Positions 1 through 7,052 of a DNA stretch of 43,681 bases are shown here, piece after piece (position 1 is the first letter of the stretch; every line of letters begins with the position of its first letter). The position numbers and the translations under genes were made by a program. The stretch is from Actinoallomurus sp. (GTDB lineage: Bacteria; Actinomycetota; Actinomycetes; Streptosporangiales; Streptosporangiaceae): positions 1 through 43,681 of the forward strand of contig JAOPYL010000059.1 of assembly GCA_025964625.1 (NCBI GenBank). The letters run 5' to 3'. Below the pieces are notes generated by a model, which saw nothing but the letters and a program-made list of their open reading frames with translations, was not told the origin of the DNA and did no database searches.

Positions 1-1032
1 ACCGCGGCGATCGTCGACATCGAATCGGTAAGCGGCAACGAGAAGGCGCTCGCCGACGCCGTCGAGGAGGCGCTGCGCGCGCTGCCCCATCTGACCGTCG
101 AGCGCGACGCCGACACCGTGATCGCGCGGACGTCGTACGGGCGGAGCGAGCGCGTCGTGATCGCGGGGCATCTCGACACGGTCCCGATCAACGAGAACCT
201 GCCCTCCCGGGTGGAGGGCGACCGGCTGTACGGCTGCGGCACCGGGGACATGAAGGCCGGCGTCGCCGTGCAGCTCAAGCTGGCGACCATCCCCGACACC
301 AACCGCGACGTCACGTACTTCTTCTACGAGTGCGAAGAGGTCGAGGAGGCGCGCAACGGGCTCAAGCGCATCGGCGAGACCCGGCCCGAGCTCCTCGAGG
401 CCGACTTCGCCGTGCTGATGGAGCCGTCGGGCGGCATCATCGAGGGCGGTTGCCAGGGCACGATCCGGGTCGAGGTGACGGTGCCCGGCGAGCGGGCGCA
501 CAGCGCCCGGTCCTGGATGGGCTCGAACGCCATCCACAACGCGGGAGCCGTGCTCGACATCCTGCGCTCGTACGAGCCGAGCCGCCCGGTCGTCGACGGC
601 CTGCAGTTCCGCGAGGGGCTCAACGCGGTCTTCGTCCGCGGCGGGGTGGCCGGCAACGTGATCCCCGACGAGTGCGTCGTCACCGTCAACTACCGGTTCG
701 CGCCGGACAAGTCCCCGGCCGACGCGGAGAAGCACCTGCGCGAGGTCTTCGCCGGCTACGACGTCACCGTGGTCGACGGCGCCCCGGGGGCCCGGCCCGG
801 GCTGACGCATCCGGCCGCCGCCGCGTTCGTCGAGGCGGTGAGCGACGGAAACGAGGCGCCCCCGCGCGCCAAGTTGGGCTGGACCGACGTCGCGAGGTTC
901 TCCCAGCTCGGCGTCCCCGCGGTCAACTTCGGTCCCGGCGAGCCGAGCCTGTCGCACACCGGCGGCGAGTACGTCGAGATCCCGCGCATCTTCGCGAGCG
1001 AGGAGCGGATGCGCGCCTGGCTCACCGCCTGA
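1..1032 (+). CDS. dapE: Succinyl-diaminopimelate desuccinylase, 5' truncated by window edge
   Basis: The open frame runs from the first base, so the start codon lies outside the window; 343 residues are visible. It is an M20 zinc peptidase-type deacylase that hydrolyses N-succinyl-LL-diaminopimelate to LL-diaminopimelate and succinate in cytoplasmic lysine and peptidoglycan synthesis. Visible metal and catalytic motifs, in order, are AGHLDTVP (His and Asp), GTGDMKAG (bridging Asp), FYECEEVEE (catalytic Glu pair) and LSHTGGEYV near the C terminus (His ligand). The dimerisation (lid) domain lies between, around GGCQGTIRVEV. The length fits actinobacterial DapE (about 350-360 aa) with only a short N-terminal part missing. 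An internal GTG at 118 is not the real start because the upstream codons read TAAIVDIESVSGNE, the usual N-terminal part of the family. In actinobacteria this gene sits at the head of the LOG-folP2-tagA block, as it does here. Confidence 0.93.
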   Translation, partial: TAAIVDIESVSGNEKALADAVEEALRALPHLTVERDADTVIARTSYGRSERVVIAGHLDTVPINENLPSRVEGDRLYGCGTGDMKAGVAVQLKLATIPDTNRDVTYFFYECEEVEEARNGLKRIGETRPELLEADFAVLMEPSGGIIEGGCQGTIRVEVTVPGERAHSARSWMGSNAIHNAGAVLDILRSYEPSRPVVDGLQFREGLNAVFVRGGVAGNVIPDECVVTVNYRFAPDKSPADAEKHLREVFAGYDVTVVDGAPGARPGLTHPAAAAFVEAVSDGNEAPPRAKLGWTDVARFSQLGVPAVNFGPGEPSLSHTGGEYVEIPRIFASEERMRAWLTA

Positions 1033-1078
1033 TCGGTGCGGTTTCAGGTGAAGCGTGCCGAAGGATGAGAGTGGGGTC

Positions 1079-1471
1079 ATGACGCAGGCTCTGACCGAGG
1101 GACTCACGATCGCGGAGGCGGCCGAGCGCACCGGCGTGTCCGCCCACACGCTGCGCTACTACGAGCGGATCGGCGCGCTCCGCGAGCCGCCCGAGCGCGC
1201 CGCCAGTGGGCATCGCCGCTACACCGAGCGTGACCTCTCGTGGATCGCCCTGCTCACCCGGCTGCGCGCCACCGGGATGCCCATCGCGACCATGCTCCGT
1301 TACGCCGAGCTGGCGCGGGAGGGCACGTCGACGGCGGCCGAGCGCAAGTCGCTGCTGATGGCCCACCGGGCCGAGGTGGCCGAGCGCGTGGAGCAGCTCC
1401 GGCAGGACCTGGCGCTGATCGACTACAAGATCAGCGCCTATGACGAGATCGAGCGCGGTAGCTTCGGCTGA
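1079..1471 (+). CDS. MerR family transcriptional regulator
   Basis: This 130-aa protein has an N-terminal MerR winged-helix domain: LTIAEAAERTGVSAHTLRYY is the signature recognition helix plus wing start, followed by YERIGAL and HRRYTERDLSWI. A coiled-coil dimerisation helix makes up the C-terminal half (LLMAHRAEVAERVEQLRQDL). No cysteine-rich or drug-binding C-terminal extension is present, so the effector cannot be guessed. I chose the ATG at 1079; an in-frame GTG at 1055 would add eight residues that do not match the family. It lies 46 bases after dapE on the same strand, ahead of the LOG gene, and is an accessory insertion relative to the Mycobacterium order. MerR proteins often control a neighbouring gene or themselves, but no clear operator is visible. 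Confidence 0.85.
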   Translation: MTQALTEGLTIAEAAERTGVSAHTLRYYERIGALREPPERAASGHRRYTERDLSWIALLTRLRATGMPIATMLRYAELAREGTSTAAERKSLLMAHRAEVAERVEQLRQDLALIDYKISAYDEIERGSFG

Positions 1472-1556
1472 GCGGCCCGGAATATGCCGGGTGGCGGCTG
1501 GATGACGCCTTGGCTGCCTGCGTCAATCCGCTTGCGCCGCTGGCTACGGTAAGGGG

Positions 1557-2363
1557 ATGCAATTCGATCAGGCGCCTCGCAGGAGGCGGCAGGGCCCTGT
1601 GACGCTCCGTGGCAAGGCCATCCCCTCGACAACGACCGACCAGCGACTCCTCGACTCCCGCGGTCCCTCCGACTGGGTGCACGCCGACCCCTGGCGGGTA
1701 CTGCGCATCCAGGCGGAGTTCGTCGAGGGGTTCGGGCTGCTGGCCGATCTGCCTCGGGCGGTGAGCATCTTCGGCTCCGCGCGTACCAAGCCGGGATCGG
1801 AGGAGTACGCGCTGGCGGAACGGGTCGGTGCCGCGCTGACGGAGTCCGGCTACGCGGTGATCACGGGCGGCGGTCCCGGGATCATGGAGGCCGCGAACAA
1901 GGGGGCCTCCGAGGCGAGCGGGGTCTCGGTGGGGCTCGGCATCGAGCTGCCCTTCGAGCAGAGCCTGAACGACTACATCGACATCGGCATCGAGTTCCGC
2001 TACTTCTTCGTCCGCAAGACCATGTTCGTGAAGTACTCCCAGGCCTTCGTCGTGCTGCCGGGGGGCTTCGGCACCCTGGACGAGCTGTTCGAGGCGGTCA
2101 CGCTCGTCCAGACCAAGAAGGTCACCCGGTTTCCGATCGTGCTGGTCGGCACCGAGTTCTGGGGTGGCCTGCTCGACTGGATCAAGGACCAGATGGCCCC
2201 CAGCGGGAAGATCGCCGTCGAGGACATCGAGCTGATCCACGTCACCGACGACCCGGCGGAGGTCGTGAACATCATCAGGCGCGCCCACGAGACGCAGGAG
2301 CGCGAGCTCGAGGAGCGCGCGGCCCAGGAGGAGCTCGCCCGCACCGGTGGGAACGGCTCGTGA
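1557..2363 (+). CDS. TIGR00730/LOG family Rossmann-fold protein (long form)
   Basis: This 268-aa member of the lysine decarboxylase-like/LOG family is related to cytokinin riboside 5'-monophosphate phosphoribohydrolases, which release free base from nucleoside monophosphates. The glycine-rich motif TGGGPGIMEAANKG is near residues 101-114 and the family signature LPGGFGTLDELFE is near 165-177. The roughly 70-residue N-terminal part (STTDQRLLDSRGPSDW, HADPWRVLRIQAEFVEGFG) is characteristic of the long actinobacterial paralogue and absent from the short one next door. The start is uncertain: the ATG at 1557 directly abuts AAGGGG, leaving no spacer, and GTG at 1600 is an alternative. Its stop overlaps the start of the short paralogue, so the two are probably co-translated. 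The family is certain; the real substrate is not. Confidence 0.87.
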   Translation: MQFDQAPRRRRQGPVTLRGKAIPSTTTDQRLLDSRGPSDWVHADPWRVLRIQAEFVEGFGLLADLPRAVSIFGSARTKPGSEEYALAERVGAALTESGYAVITGGGPGIMEAANKGASEASGVSVGLGIELPFEQSLNDYIDIGIEFRYFFVRKTMFVKYSQAFVVLPGGFGTLDELFEAVTLVQTKKVTRFPIVLVGTEFWGGLLDWIKDQMAPSGKIAVEDIELIHVTDDPAEVVNIIRRAHETQERELEERAAQEELARTGGNGS

Positions 2364-2947
2364 TGCGGGTCTGCGTCTTCTGCTCCTCCAGCAGCCGCAT
2401 CGACCGCCGCTACCTCGACCTCGCCGCCGACGCGGGTGCGGAGCTGGCCCGTCGCGGGCACACGCTCGTCAGCGGCGGCGCGACCGTTTCGTGCATGGGC
2501 GCCGTCGCCCGGGCCGCCCGTGACGGCGGCGCGAAGACCATCGGGGTCATTCCGAAGGCGCTCGTCGACGTCGAGATCGCCGACGACGACTCCGGCGAGC
2601 TCGTCGTGACCGAGGACATGCGGTCGCGCAAGGGCGAGATGGACCGCCGCTCCGACGCGTTCCTCGTGCTACCCGGCGGGCTGGGCACGCTCGAGGAGCT
2701 GTTCGAGATCTGGACCTCCCGCGTGCTCGGCATGCACGAGAAGCCGATCGCCATCCTCGACCCGCACGGTCTGTACGACCCGCTGCGCGAGCTGATGCGG
2801 CATCTGCTCGACGAGGGCTTCGCCCGGCCGCGCATCTTCGACGCCATCGGCTGGACGACCTCCGTCGCGGAGGCGTTCGACCATCTGGAGCGTTCCCCCG
2901 TACACCTGCAGGCGACCGCCGAGGACTACCTCGAGGCGGAGCCGTGA
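2360..2947 (+). CDS. LOG family protein, probable Rv1205-type phosphoribohydrolase
   Basis: This 195-aa short LOG-family protein is the positional counterpart of Mycobacterium tuberculosis Rv1205, a known cytokinin-producing phosphoribohydrolase. The PGGLGTLEELFE signature is intact (near residues 111-122). The upstream glycine motif reads SGGATVSCMGAVARAA: the first Gly of the canonical GGG is Ser here, while VS.MGAVA.AAR is, from memory, shared with Rv1205. It starts at GTG 2360, with GGTGGGA seven bases upstream, in a GTGA overlap with the previous stop; the adjacent ATG at 2363 is an equally possible start. Next to the long paralogue, it suggests a role in nucleotide salvage or detoxification. 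A cytokinin-like product is inference from the family. Confidence 0.86.
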   Translation: MMRVCVFCSSSSRIDRRYLDLAADAGAELARRGHTLVSGGATVSCMGAVARAARDGGAKTIGVIPKALVDVEIADDDSGELVVTEDMRSRKGEMDRRSDAFLVLPGGLGTLEELFEIWTSRVLGMHEKPIAILDPHGLYDPLRELMRHLLDEGFARPRIFDAIGWTTSVAEAFDHLERSPVHLQATAEDYLEAEP

Positions 2948-2986
2948 TCGTCCCGGCGTTCTGATGGCGGCGCCGTTCCGGGGCAG

Positions 2987-3021
2987 CCTGGAGCCGGCGG
3001 ATTCTTCGAACCGGCCCCAGG
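2987..3021. terminator. Hairpin between convergent genes
   Basis: An 11-bp stem with one mismatch (CCTGGAGCCGG at 2987-2997 against CCGGCCCCAGG at 3011-3021) encloses a 13-base loop. It lies between the end of the LOG gene (2947, plus) and the end of the MFS gene (3085, minus), where a bidirectional terminator is expected. No U-tract follows, as is common in high-GC actinobacteria. The rest of the 137-base gap shows no gene. Confidence 0.5.
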
Positions 3022-3084
3022 TCCCGGGCGGCTTCGTCAGCTGTCTTCGCTCGTCGACGAGCGGCAGAACCAGTGCGGTCGGCG

Positions 3085-4350
3085 TCAGCCGGAGGAACCG
3101 AGTTCCTCGGCCAGCGCCTCCTGTTCGAGCCGGTCTCCGTCTCCGGCCCCCTGGCCGGCTTCGGCGGCCTGCGCGCGTTCGGCCTCGCCGAGCAGGCGGT
3201 GGCCGGTGGCGAGCACGACGATGCCGACGACGATGGCGGCGGCCCCGATATAGAAGGGGACGTGCACGTTCGTGTGCTCGGCGAGTTGGCCCGCCGCGAA
3301 CGGCGCGAGTCCACCGCCGATGAAGCGCACGAAACCGTACGCCGCGGAGGCGACCGGGCGTTCGGCGGGGGAGACGGTCATGACCGCCTGGGTGGTGATG
3401 GTGTTGTTCACCCCGATGAACACGCCCGCCACGATGACCGCGATGATGAGGACGGTCCGGGACGTGGTGAAGACGGCGATGACGAGGACGTCCACGGCGA
3501 ACAGCGCGAGGTTGAGGTAGAGGGCGCGGGCGATGCCGAGGCGGGCCTGCAGCCACGGGGCGCCGAAGATCGCGAAGATGGCGACGAACACGCCCCAGCC
3601 GGTGAAGACGTAGCCGAGTTGGTGGGCGCCCAGGTGCATCGGGAACGGCGCGTAGCCGAGGACGGTGAAGAAGCCCCAGTTGTAGCAGAGGGCGGTCAGG
3701 CCCATCGTGAGCAGCCCGCGGTGCCGCAGTGCCTTGATCGGGGCGGCGATCGACGTCCGCGCGGCCGGTCTGGGCGTGGGCTGGACCAGGACGACGGTCG
3801 CCACGAGCGCGATCGCCATCAGGACGGTGACGCCGAAGAAGGGGCCGCGCCAGGTGATGGCTCCGAGTTCACCGCCGAGCAGGGGCCCGATGGCGATGCC
3901 GATGCCGAGAGCGGTCTCGTACAAGATGATGGCGCCGGCGAAGCCGCCGCTGGCGGAGCCCACGATGACCGCCAGAGAGGTGGCGATGAACAGGGCGTTG
4001 CCCAGGCCCCACCCGGCGCGGAAACCGACGATGCCGGAGATCGTCCCCGCCGATCCCGCGAGCGCGCTGAAGACCACGATGAGGACCAGGCCGACCACGA
4101 GCGTGCGCTTGGCGCCGATGCGGCTCGAGACGAAGCCTGTGAGGAGCATCGCGACCGCCGTGACCACCAGGTAGCTGGTGAAGAGCAGTTCCACCTGGCT
4201 CGGGCTGGCCTTCAGCTTGGCGGACAGCGCGGGCAGAATCGGGTCGACCAGCCCGATCCCCATGAAGGAGATGACGCACGCGAAAGCGACCGCCCATACG
4301 GCGCGCGGCTGTCGGAACGGGTTCGTGTCGGACGTATGAGAGGTGCTCAA
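3085..4350 (-). CDS. MFS transporter (DHA1-type, probable drug efflux)
   Basis: This 421-aa major facilitator has about twelve hydrophobic segments. Motif A between segments 2 and 3 reads GFVSSRIGAKRTL, and a Gly-rich motif C-like stretch (ILYETALGIGIAIGPLLGG) falls in segment 5, as in proton-driven drug antiporters of the inner membrane. The C-terminal tail of about 35 residues is hydrophilic and Ala/Glu/Gln-rich. I place the start at TTG 4350 because AGGAG lies six bases upstream; the longer in-frame ATG at 4398 has no such site and adds 16 polar residues. Directly upstream on the same strand is a MarR regulator, a typical efflux pump plus repressor arrangement. The substrate is unknown. 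Confidence 0.88.
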   Translation of the reverse strand: MSTSHTSDTNPFRQPRAVWAVAFACVISFMGIGLVDPILPALSAKLKASPSQVELLFTSYLVVTAVAMLLTGFVSSRIGAKRTLVVGLVLIVVFSALAGSAGTISGIVGFRAGWGLGNALFIATSLAVIVGSASGGFAGAIILYETALGIGIAIGPLLGGELGAITWRGPFFGVTVLMAIALVATVVLVQPTPRPAARTSIAAPIKALRHRGLLTMGLTALCYNWGFFTVLGYAPFPMHLGAHQLGYVFTGWGVFVAIFAIFGAPWLQARLGIARALYLNLALFAVDVLVIAVFTTSRTVLIIAVIVAGVFIGVNNTITTQAVMTVSPAERPVASAAYGFVRFIGGGLAPFAAGQLAEHTNVHVPFYIGAAAIVVGIVVLATGHRLLGEAERAQAAEAGQGAGDGDRLEQEALAEELGSSG

Positions 4351-4413
4351 CCTGTGCTCCTGTCTCCAGCTGACGCCGCGGGCCGTCGCCTTGTTCACCG
4401 TGTGGTGCGGGTC

Positions 4414-4905
4414 TCAGCCCGGGGGCGGGTCCCCGGTCCCGGGGTGCCGTTCGGCGAGTTTGCGGATGACCGGGAGGGCCGCCAGCACGGCCGCTGACAG
4501 GGCCGCTTCCTCCTGCGCCGGCAGGGTGGCCAGTAGCTCGGCCATCCGCGCCGCCCGTGACCCGCGCCGATCCGCGAGCAATCCACGCCCGGCCTCACTG
4601 ATGCTGACCCAGACCACGCGTCTGTCGTCGGGGTCCCGATGGCGTTCGACGAATCCCTGCCGCTCCAGACGCTGGATGAGCTGCGTCATCGAGGGTTGGG
4701 CCACTCCTTCGTCGGCGGCGAGGGAGGTCAGGCGACGCGCCCCTTCGTGCTCGAGCCGGGAAAGCGTCGAGGCCGTCGTGAAGCTCATCTCGCGGGGAGT
4801 GCCGGAGTGGCGTACGGCGAGGTGGGCGAGTTCGTCCAGACCTGCCGCCACCGTGGACCTCGCCGGGGCGTGCGAAGCATCGGGTTTGGCGGGATTCATC
4901 CGCAT
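4414..4905 (-). CDS. MarR family transcriptional regulator
   Basis: This 163-aa MarR protein has a dimer-forming N-terminal helix, a winged helix with recognition segment GVAQPSMTQLIQRLERQGFV (about residues 66-85) and the wing RHRDPDDRRVVWVSISEAG, then a C-terminal helix for dimerisation. It lies 63 bases upstream of the MFS gene on the same strand, so it is likely a ligand-responsive repressor of itself and the pump. I favour ATG 4905 or the second ATG 4899; the ORF can extend to a TTG at 4914. A perfect palindrome 19 bases upstream of 4905 is a candidate operator. Confidence 0.87.
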   Translation of the reverse strand: MRMNPAKPDASHAPARSTVAAGLDELAHLAVRHSGTPREMSFTTASTLSRLEHEGARRLTSLAADEGVAQPSMTQLIQRLERQGFVERHRDPDDRRVVWVSISEAGRGLLADRRGSRAARMAELLATLPAQEEAALSAAVLAALPVIRKLAERHPGTGDPPPG

Positions 4906-4923
4906 AAGTACCAAATATCAGAT

Positions 4924-4935
4924 GCCTATATAGGC
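4924..4935. promoter_or_regulatory. Palindromic candidate MarR operator overlapping a -10-like element
   Basis: GCCTATATAGGC is a perfect 12-bp palindrome 19 bases upstream of the MarR start. Its TATATA core could serve as the minus-strand -10 box, which would place the transcript start about 15 bases ahead of the ATG. A partial half-site (CCGCCTATGG) follows immediately. MarR proteins commonly bind such AT-centred palindromes over their own promoter. The function is inferred from position only. Confidence 0.5.
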
Positions 4936-5020
4936 CGCCTATGGGTTTGGCCGGTGACGGTCACCGGCCTGCCGACGCCGCCGGCTACTCCTGCCGCGGC
5001 CGTGCGGAGACGTTCGAAGA

Positions 5021-5551
5021 TCAGGCGAGGCCGCGGCGGACGACCGCGGGCGGCCGGGTGCCCCTGATGGAGGCGACCATGTCCAGCACCTGCCGGATGC
5101 CGTCGACGTCGTTCGTGCGGAAGACCCGGGCGCCCAGCCAGGCGTACACCGCCACGACGGCCGGCGACGGTTCGTCCGCGAGCACGGCATGGCCGCCCTG
5201 GGCGAGCGTCTCGGCATGCTGGACGCTTTCCACGCGTACGAGCACACCGTCGGGCCGTACGCCTTCGGCGCGCTCCGGCGCGGAGCAGACGAGGGCGGCC
5301 CCGGTCGTGGCGGCGACACCGGCGAAGGCGTCGCCGATGAGCAGGTCCGCGCCGGCCCGTACGCACGCGGCCGCCTGCTCGTCGGAGACGGGTGTGACGG
5401 CGAGCGCCAACGACGGGTGGTCGGCGCGGATCGCGCGGATCGCGGCCGGATCGGCGGTGACCTCGGCGATATCTGCGCCTTCCACCACTCCGTCCGTCAT
5501 GATGGCGAACTCCCCGGAAACGAACGTGCGGGCCGCAAGACGCAACTCCAT
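5021..5551 (-). CDS. Reduced dihydropteroate synthase (FolP2)-like protein, probably non-catalytic
   Basis: This 176-aa protein matches, from memory, scattered blocks of actinobacterial FolP2 (about 280-300 aa): N-terminal MELRLAARTFVSGEFAIM, then HPSLALAVTPVSDEQA, CVRAGADLLIGDAFAGV, GVRPDGVLVRV, and the family C terminus ARVFRTNDVDGIRQVLDMVA followed by RGTRPPAVVRRGLA. The pterin loop (NRTPDSF in true enzymes) is gone, the SVDTW-type strand is AVTPV, the LIND motif is LIGD, the lysine-bearing loop is missing and the C-terminal R.HDV is RTNDV. It therefore cannot be a normal dihydropteroate synthase; mycobacterial FolP2 itself is reported to lack that activity. I used ATG 5551, where the similarity begins; the frame stays open to 5680 but the added residues look non-coding. 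It stands alone on the minus strand, with no frameshift, so it looks expressed rather than dead. Confidence 0.66.
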   Translation of the reverse strand: MELRLAARTFVSGEFAIMTDGVVEGADIAEVTADPAAIRAIRADHPSLALAVTPVSDEQAAACVRAGADLLIGDAFAGVAATTGAALVCSAPERAEGVRPDGVLVRVESVQHAETLAQGGHAVLADEPSPAVVAVYAWLGARVFRTNDVDGIRQVLDMVASIRGTRPPAVVRRGLA

Positions 5552-5603
5552 GCCGCTGATCGTGGCACAACCGACCAGATAACGCGTTGACCATGGTCGA
5601 TGC

Positions 5604-5903
5604 TCATCGCGCGCCCCCTGAGGGCACATCCAGGGCACTCGGGCTCTCGGCGAAGAACTGATCCATGGCCGTGCGGGCACGGTCGGATGCGTCCGGCATC
5701 AGGTGGGCGTACACGCGGAGCGTGAAACCGGGGTCGGAGTGCCCGAGGTACTCGGCCACGGTGCGGATGTCGACGCCGGCCGCCAGCCACGCCGACGCCG
5801 CAGTGTGGCGAAGGACGTGCATGCCGTTCTCCCCGGTGTTGGCGACCCCTGCGGCTTTCCGTGCGGGAATCCAGCACTGGCTTCCGGCTTCTACGCTATG
5901 CAC
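5604..5903 (-). pseudogene. C-terminal remnant of a tyrosine recombinase (phage-type integrase)
   Basis: The last 80-90 residues of an actinobacterial integrase are intact: WIPARKAAGV, GMHVLRHTAASAWLAAGVDI (the H-x-L-R-H box with catalytic Arg), EYLGHSDPGFTL and VYAHLMPDASDRAR (catalytic Tyr). The frame closes at a stop at 5931-5933, and the N-terminal DNA-binding domain and first catalytic Arg are missing. The open frame from GTG 5903 gives only 99 aa, against about 380-450 aa for full enzymes. It marks the scar of an integrated element. No tRNA or duplicated attachment site is visible beside it. Confidence 0.72.
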
Positions 5904-5963
5904 GCCTACCGGCTTGCCGGCGAGGACCGCCTAGCTGCCTCGCATGCCGAGGAGGTTCTCTGA

Positions 5964-6125
5964 AGTGGTACGGCACCGGACCGAACGGAGCTAGCACCGA
6001 TGCGTATGACGGAGGCACGTCTAACTCTCGACGTGGCAGCCGCGCGCGAAGGCGATCTCGAAGAAGCAGTGCCCGCCCTCAGCCGGTGGAAGGAATGTCG
6101 CTGTCCCCGTTCTCGTCGAGGATGA
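5964..6125 (+). pseudogene. Remnant of an XRE/TPR-type regulator C terminus
   Basis: After an in-frame stop at 5961-5963 the frame reads DRTELAPMRMTEARLTLDVA then AAREGDLEEAVPALS. This resembles the C-terminal TPR-like helices of the large actinomycete XRE regulators (typical wording APMR.AEA..TL.V.AAR.GDL..AV..G..AL). Similarity fades after ALS and the frame ends at 6123-6125, as expected after a small indel. No HTH part is present upstream. It sits immediately beside the integrase remnant. The identification is from memory of the family and is tentative. Confidence 0.4.
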
Positions 6126-6368
6126 GGTGCCAGCGGGCGCCAACTGACTGCCGAATGTTCGGCTCGCCAATTCCGAGCAGGAGCTTGGTCACTTCGGGAA
6201 AGGCTTGGCTATCACCGGGTCCTCACTCATGGGACCTACCACCTCCGCGCATGACTCCCGACCAGGCTTCTCGGCCTGATCCGGCCAACTCGGTTGGACT
6301 GCAATCTGCGCTCTTAGCCCCACAATTAGGACCGAACCGGCTTTCCACTTCTTCCCCGGGGAGTTCCT
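6126..6368. other. Non-coding stretch
   Basis: No convincing gene is seen. A 37-codon minus-strand ORF (6079-6192, GTG start, MTKLLLGIGEPNIR...) overlaps the XRE remnant and has no recognisable family. GGGGAG at 6358-6363 is the ribosome site of the next gene. Confidence 0.4.
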
Positions 6369-7052
6369 ATGACTCGTATCCGTGTGACCCGCCGCGTCCT
6401 GATCAGCAGCGCCATGGTGGCACTGCTCGCGGGCGGCAGTTCCGCGGTCGCCTTGGCCGCCAACTCTCCCTCCGCCAATGTGTATAAAGGCTGCCTGGGC
6501 AGTGCCGGCGAGGTCTACAACGTGCACGTCAACCCCAGCAAGGCGCCGACATGCTGGCACCGCGACAAGCAGATCACCTGGAACCAGACCGGACCCACCG
6601 GACCGGCAGGACCCACAGGCCCCACCGGGGCTACAGGTCCGCAAGGTCTGAAGGGTGGCACCGGAGCGACCGGACCAGCTGGGGCGCAAGGCCCCAAGGG
6701 CGACACCGGCCCGCAGGGACCCGCGGCACCGTCCGCGCAAGTAACGACTTTCACGAACACCGAGTCGTTCGGTAATGGTGGCGGTAGTGGGCAAGTATTT
6801 ACGGCTGCCGTCTGTCCCACCGGTGACCACGCAACTGGCGGTGGCTACCTGCTGCAAAACGGCGTCACCGGTTCCGGTGAGAAGGGGCAGAACGTCGAGG
6901 TCGTCGGCCAGTTCCCCGCCGTCCCCGGCGCCGCCCCTAATGGGTACGTTCCGGCTCCGAACCTCACTTCCGCCACCGCATGGGAAACCATGGTGAACAC
7001 CACCCCGTCCTCCACCGGCACGATCTCGGTGTACGTGGAGTGCATGGGGTAG
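6369..7052 (+). CDS. Secreted collagen-like (Gly-X-Y repeat) protein
   Basis: This 227-aa protein starts at ATG 6369, six bases after a GGGGAG ribosome site. Residues 1-31 form a signal peptide (RIRVTRRV, then a hydrophobic core, then SAVALAA). A short domain with two cysteines (KGCLGSAGEVY, APTCWHRD) follows. From residue 75 come 15 uninterrupted G-X-Y triplets (GPTGPAGPTGPTGATGPQ...), rich in GPT, GAT and GPA as in bacterial collagen-like proteins, which use Thr and charged residues instead of hydroxyproline. The C-terminal ~100 residues form a globular domain (AAVCPTGDHATGGGYLL, TISVYVECMG) of the kind that often caps or trimerises such stalks. There is no LPXTG anchor or transmembrane tail, so it is probably released or held non-covalently. 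It is a singleton between an integrase scar and a long gene-free stretch. Confidence 0.8.
   Translation: MTRIRVTRRVLISSAMVALLAGGSSAVALAANSPSANVYKGCLGSAGEVYNVHVNPSKAPTCWHRDKQITWNQTGPTGPAGPTGPTGATGPQGLKGGTGATGPAGAQGPKGDTGPQGPAAPSAQVTTFTNTESFGNGGGSGQVFTAAVCPTGDHATGGGYLLQNGVTGSGEKGQNVEVVGQFPAVPGAAPNGYVPAPNLTSATAWETMVNTTPSSTGTISVYVECMG

Noticed and set aside
3073-4497. 474-codon plus-strand ORF rich in Asp, Glu, Gly and Arg
   Set aside because: Exact antisense of the MFS transporter; low-complexity acidic/basic product without family motifs, typical of high-GC shadow frames.
6079-6192. 37-codon minus-strand ORF (MTKLLLGIGEPNIR...), coupled by GTGA to an upstream short frame
   Set aside because: No recognised family, no ribosome site, overlaps the likely XRE-regulator remnant on the other strand. 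Kept only as a note.
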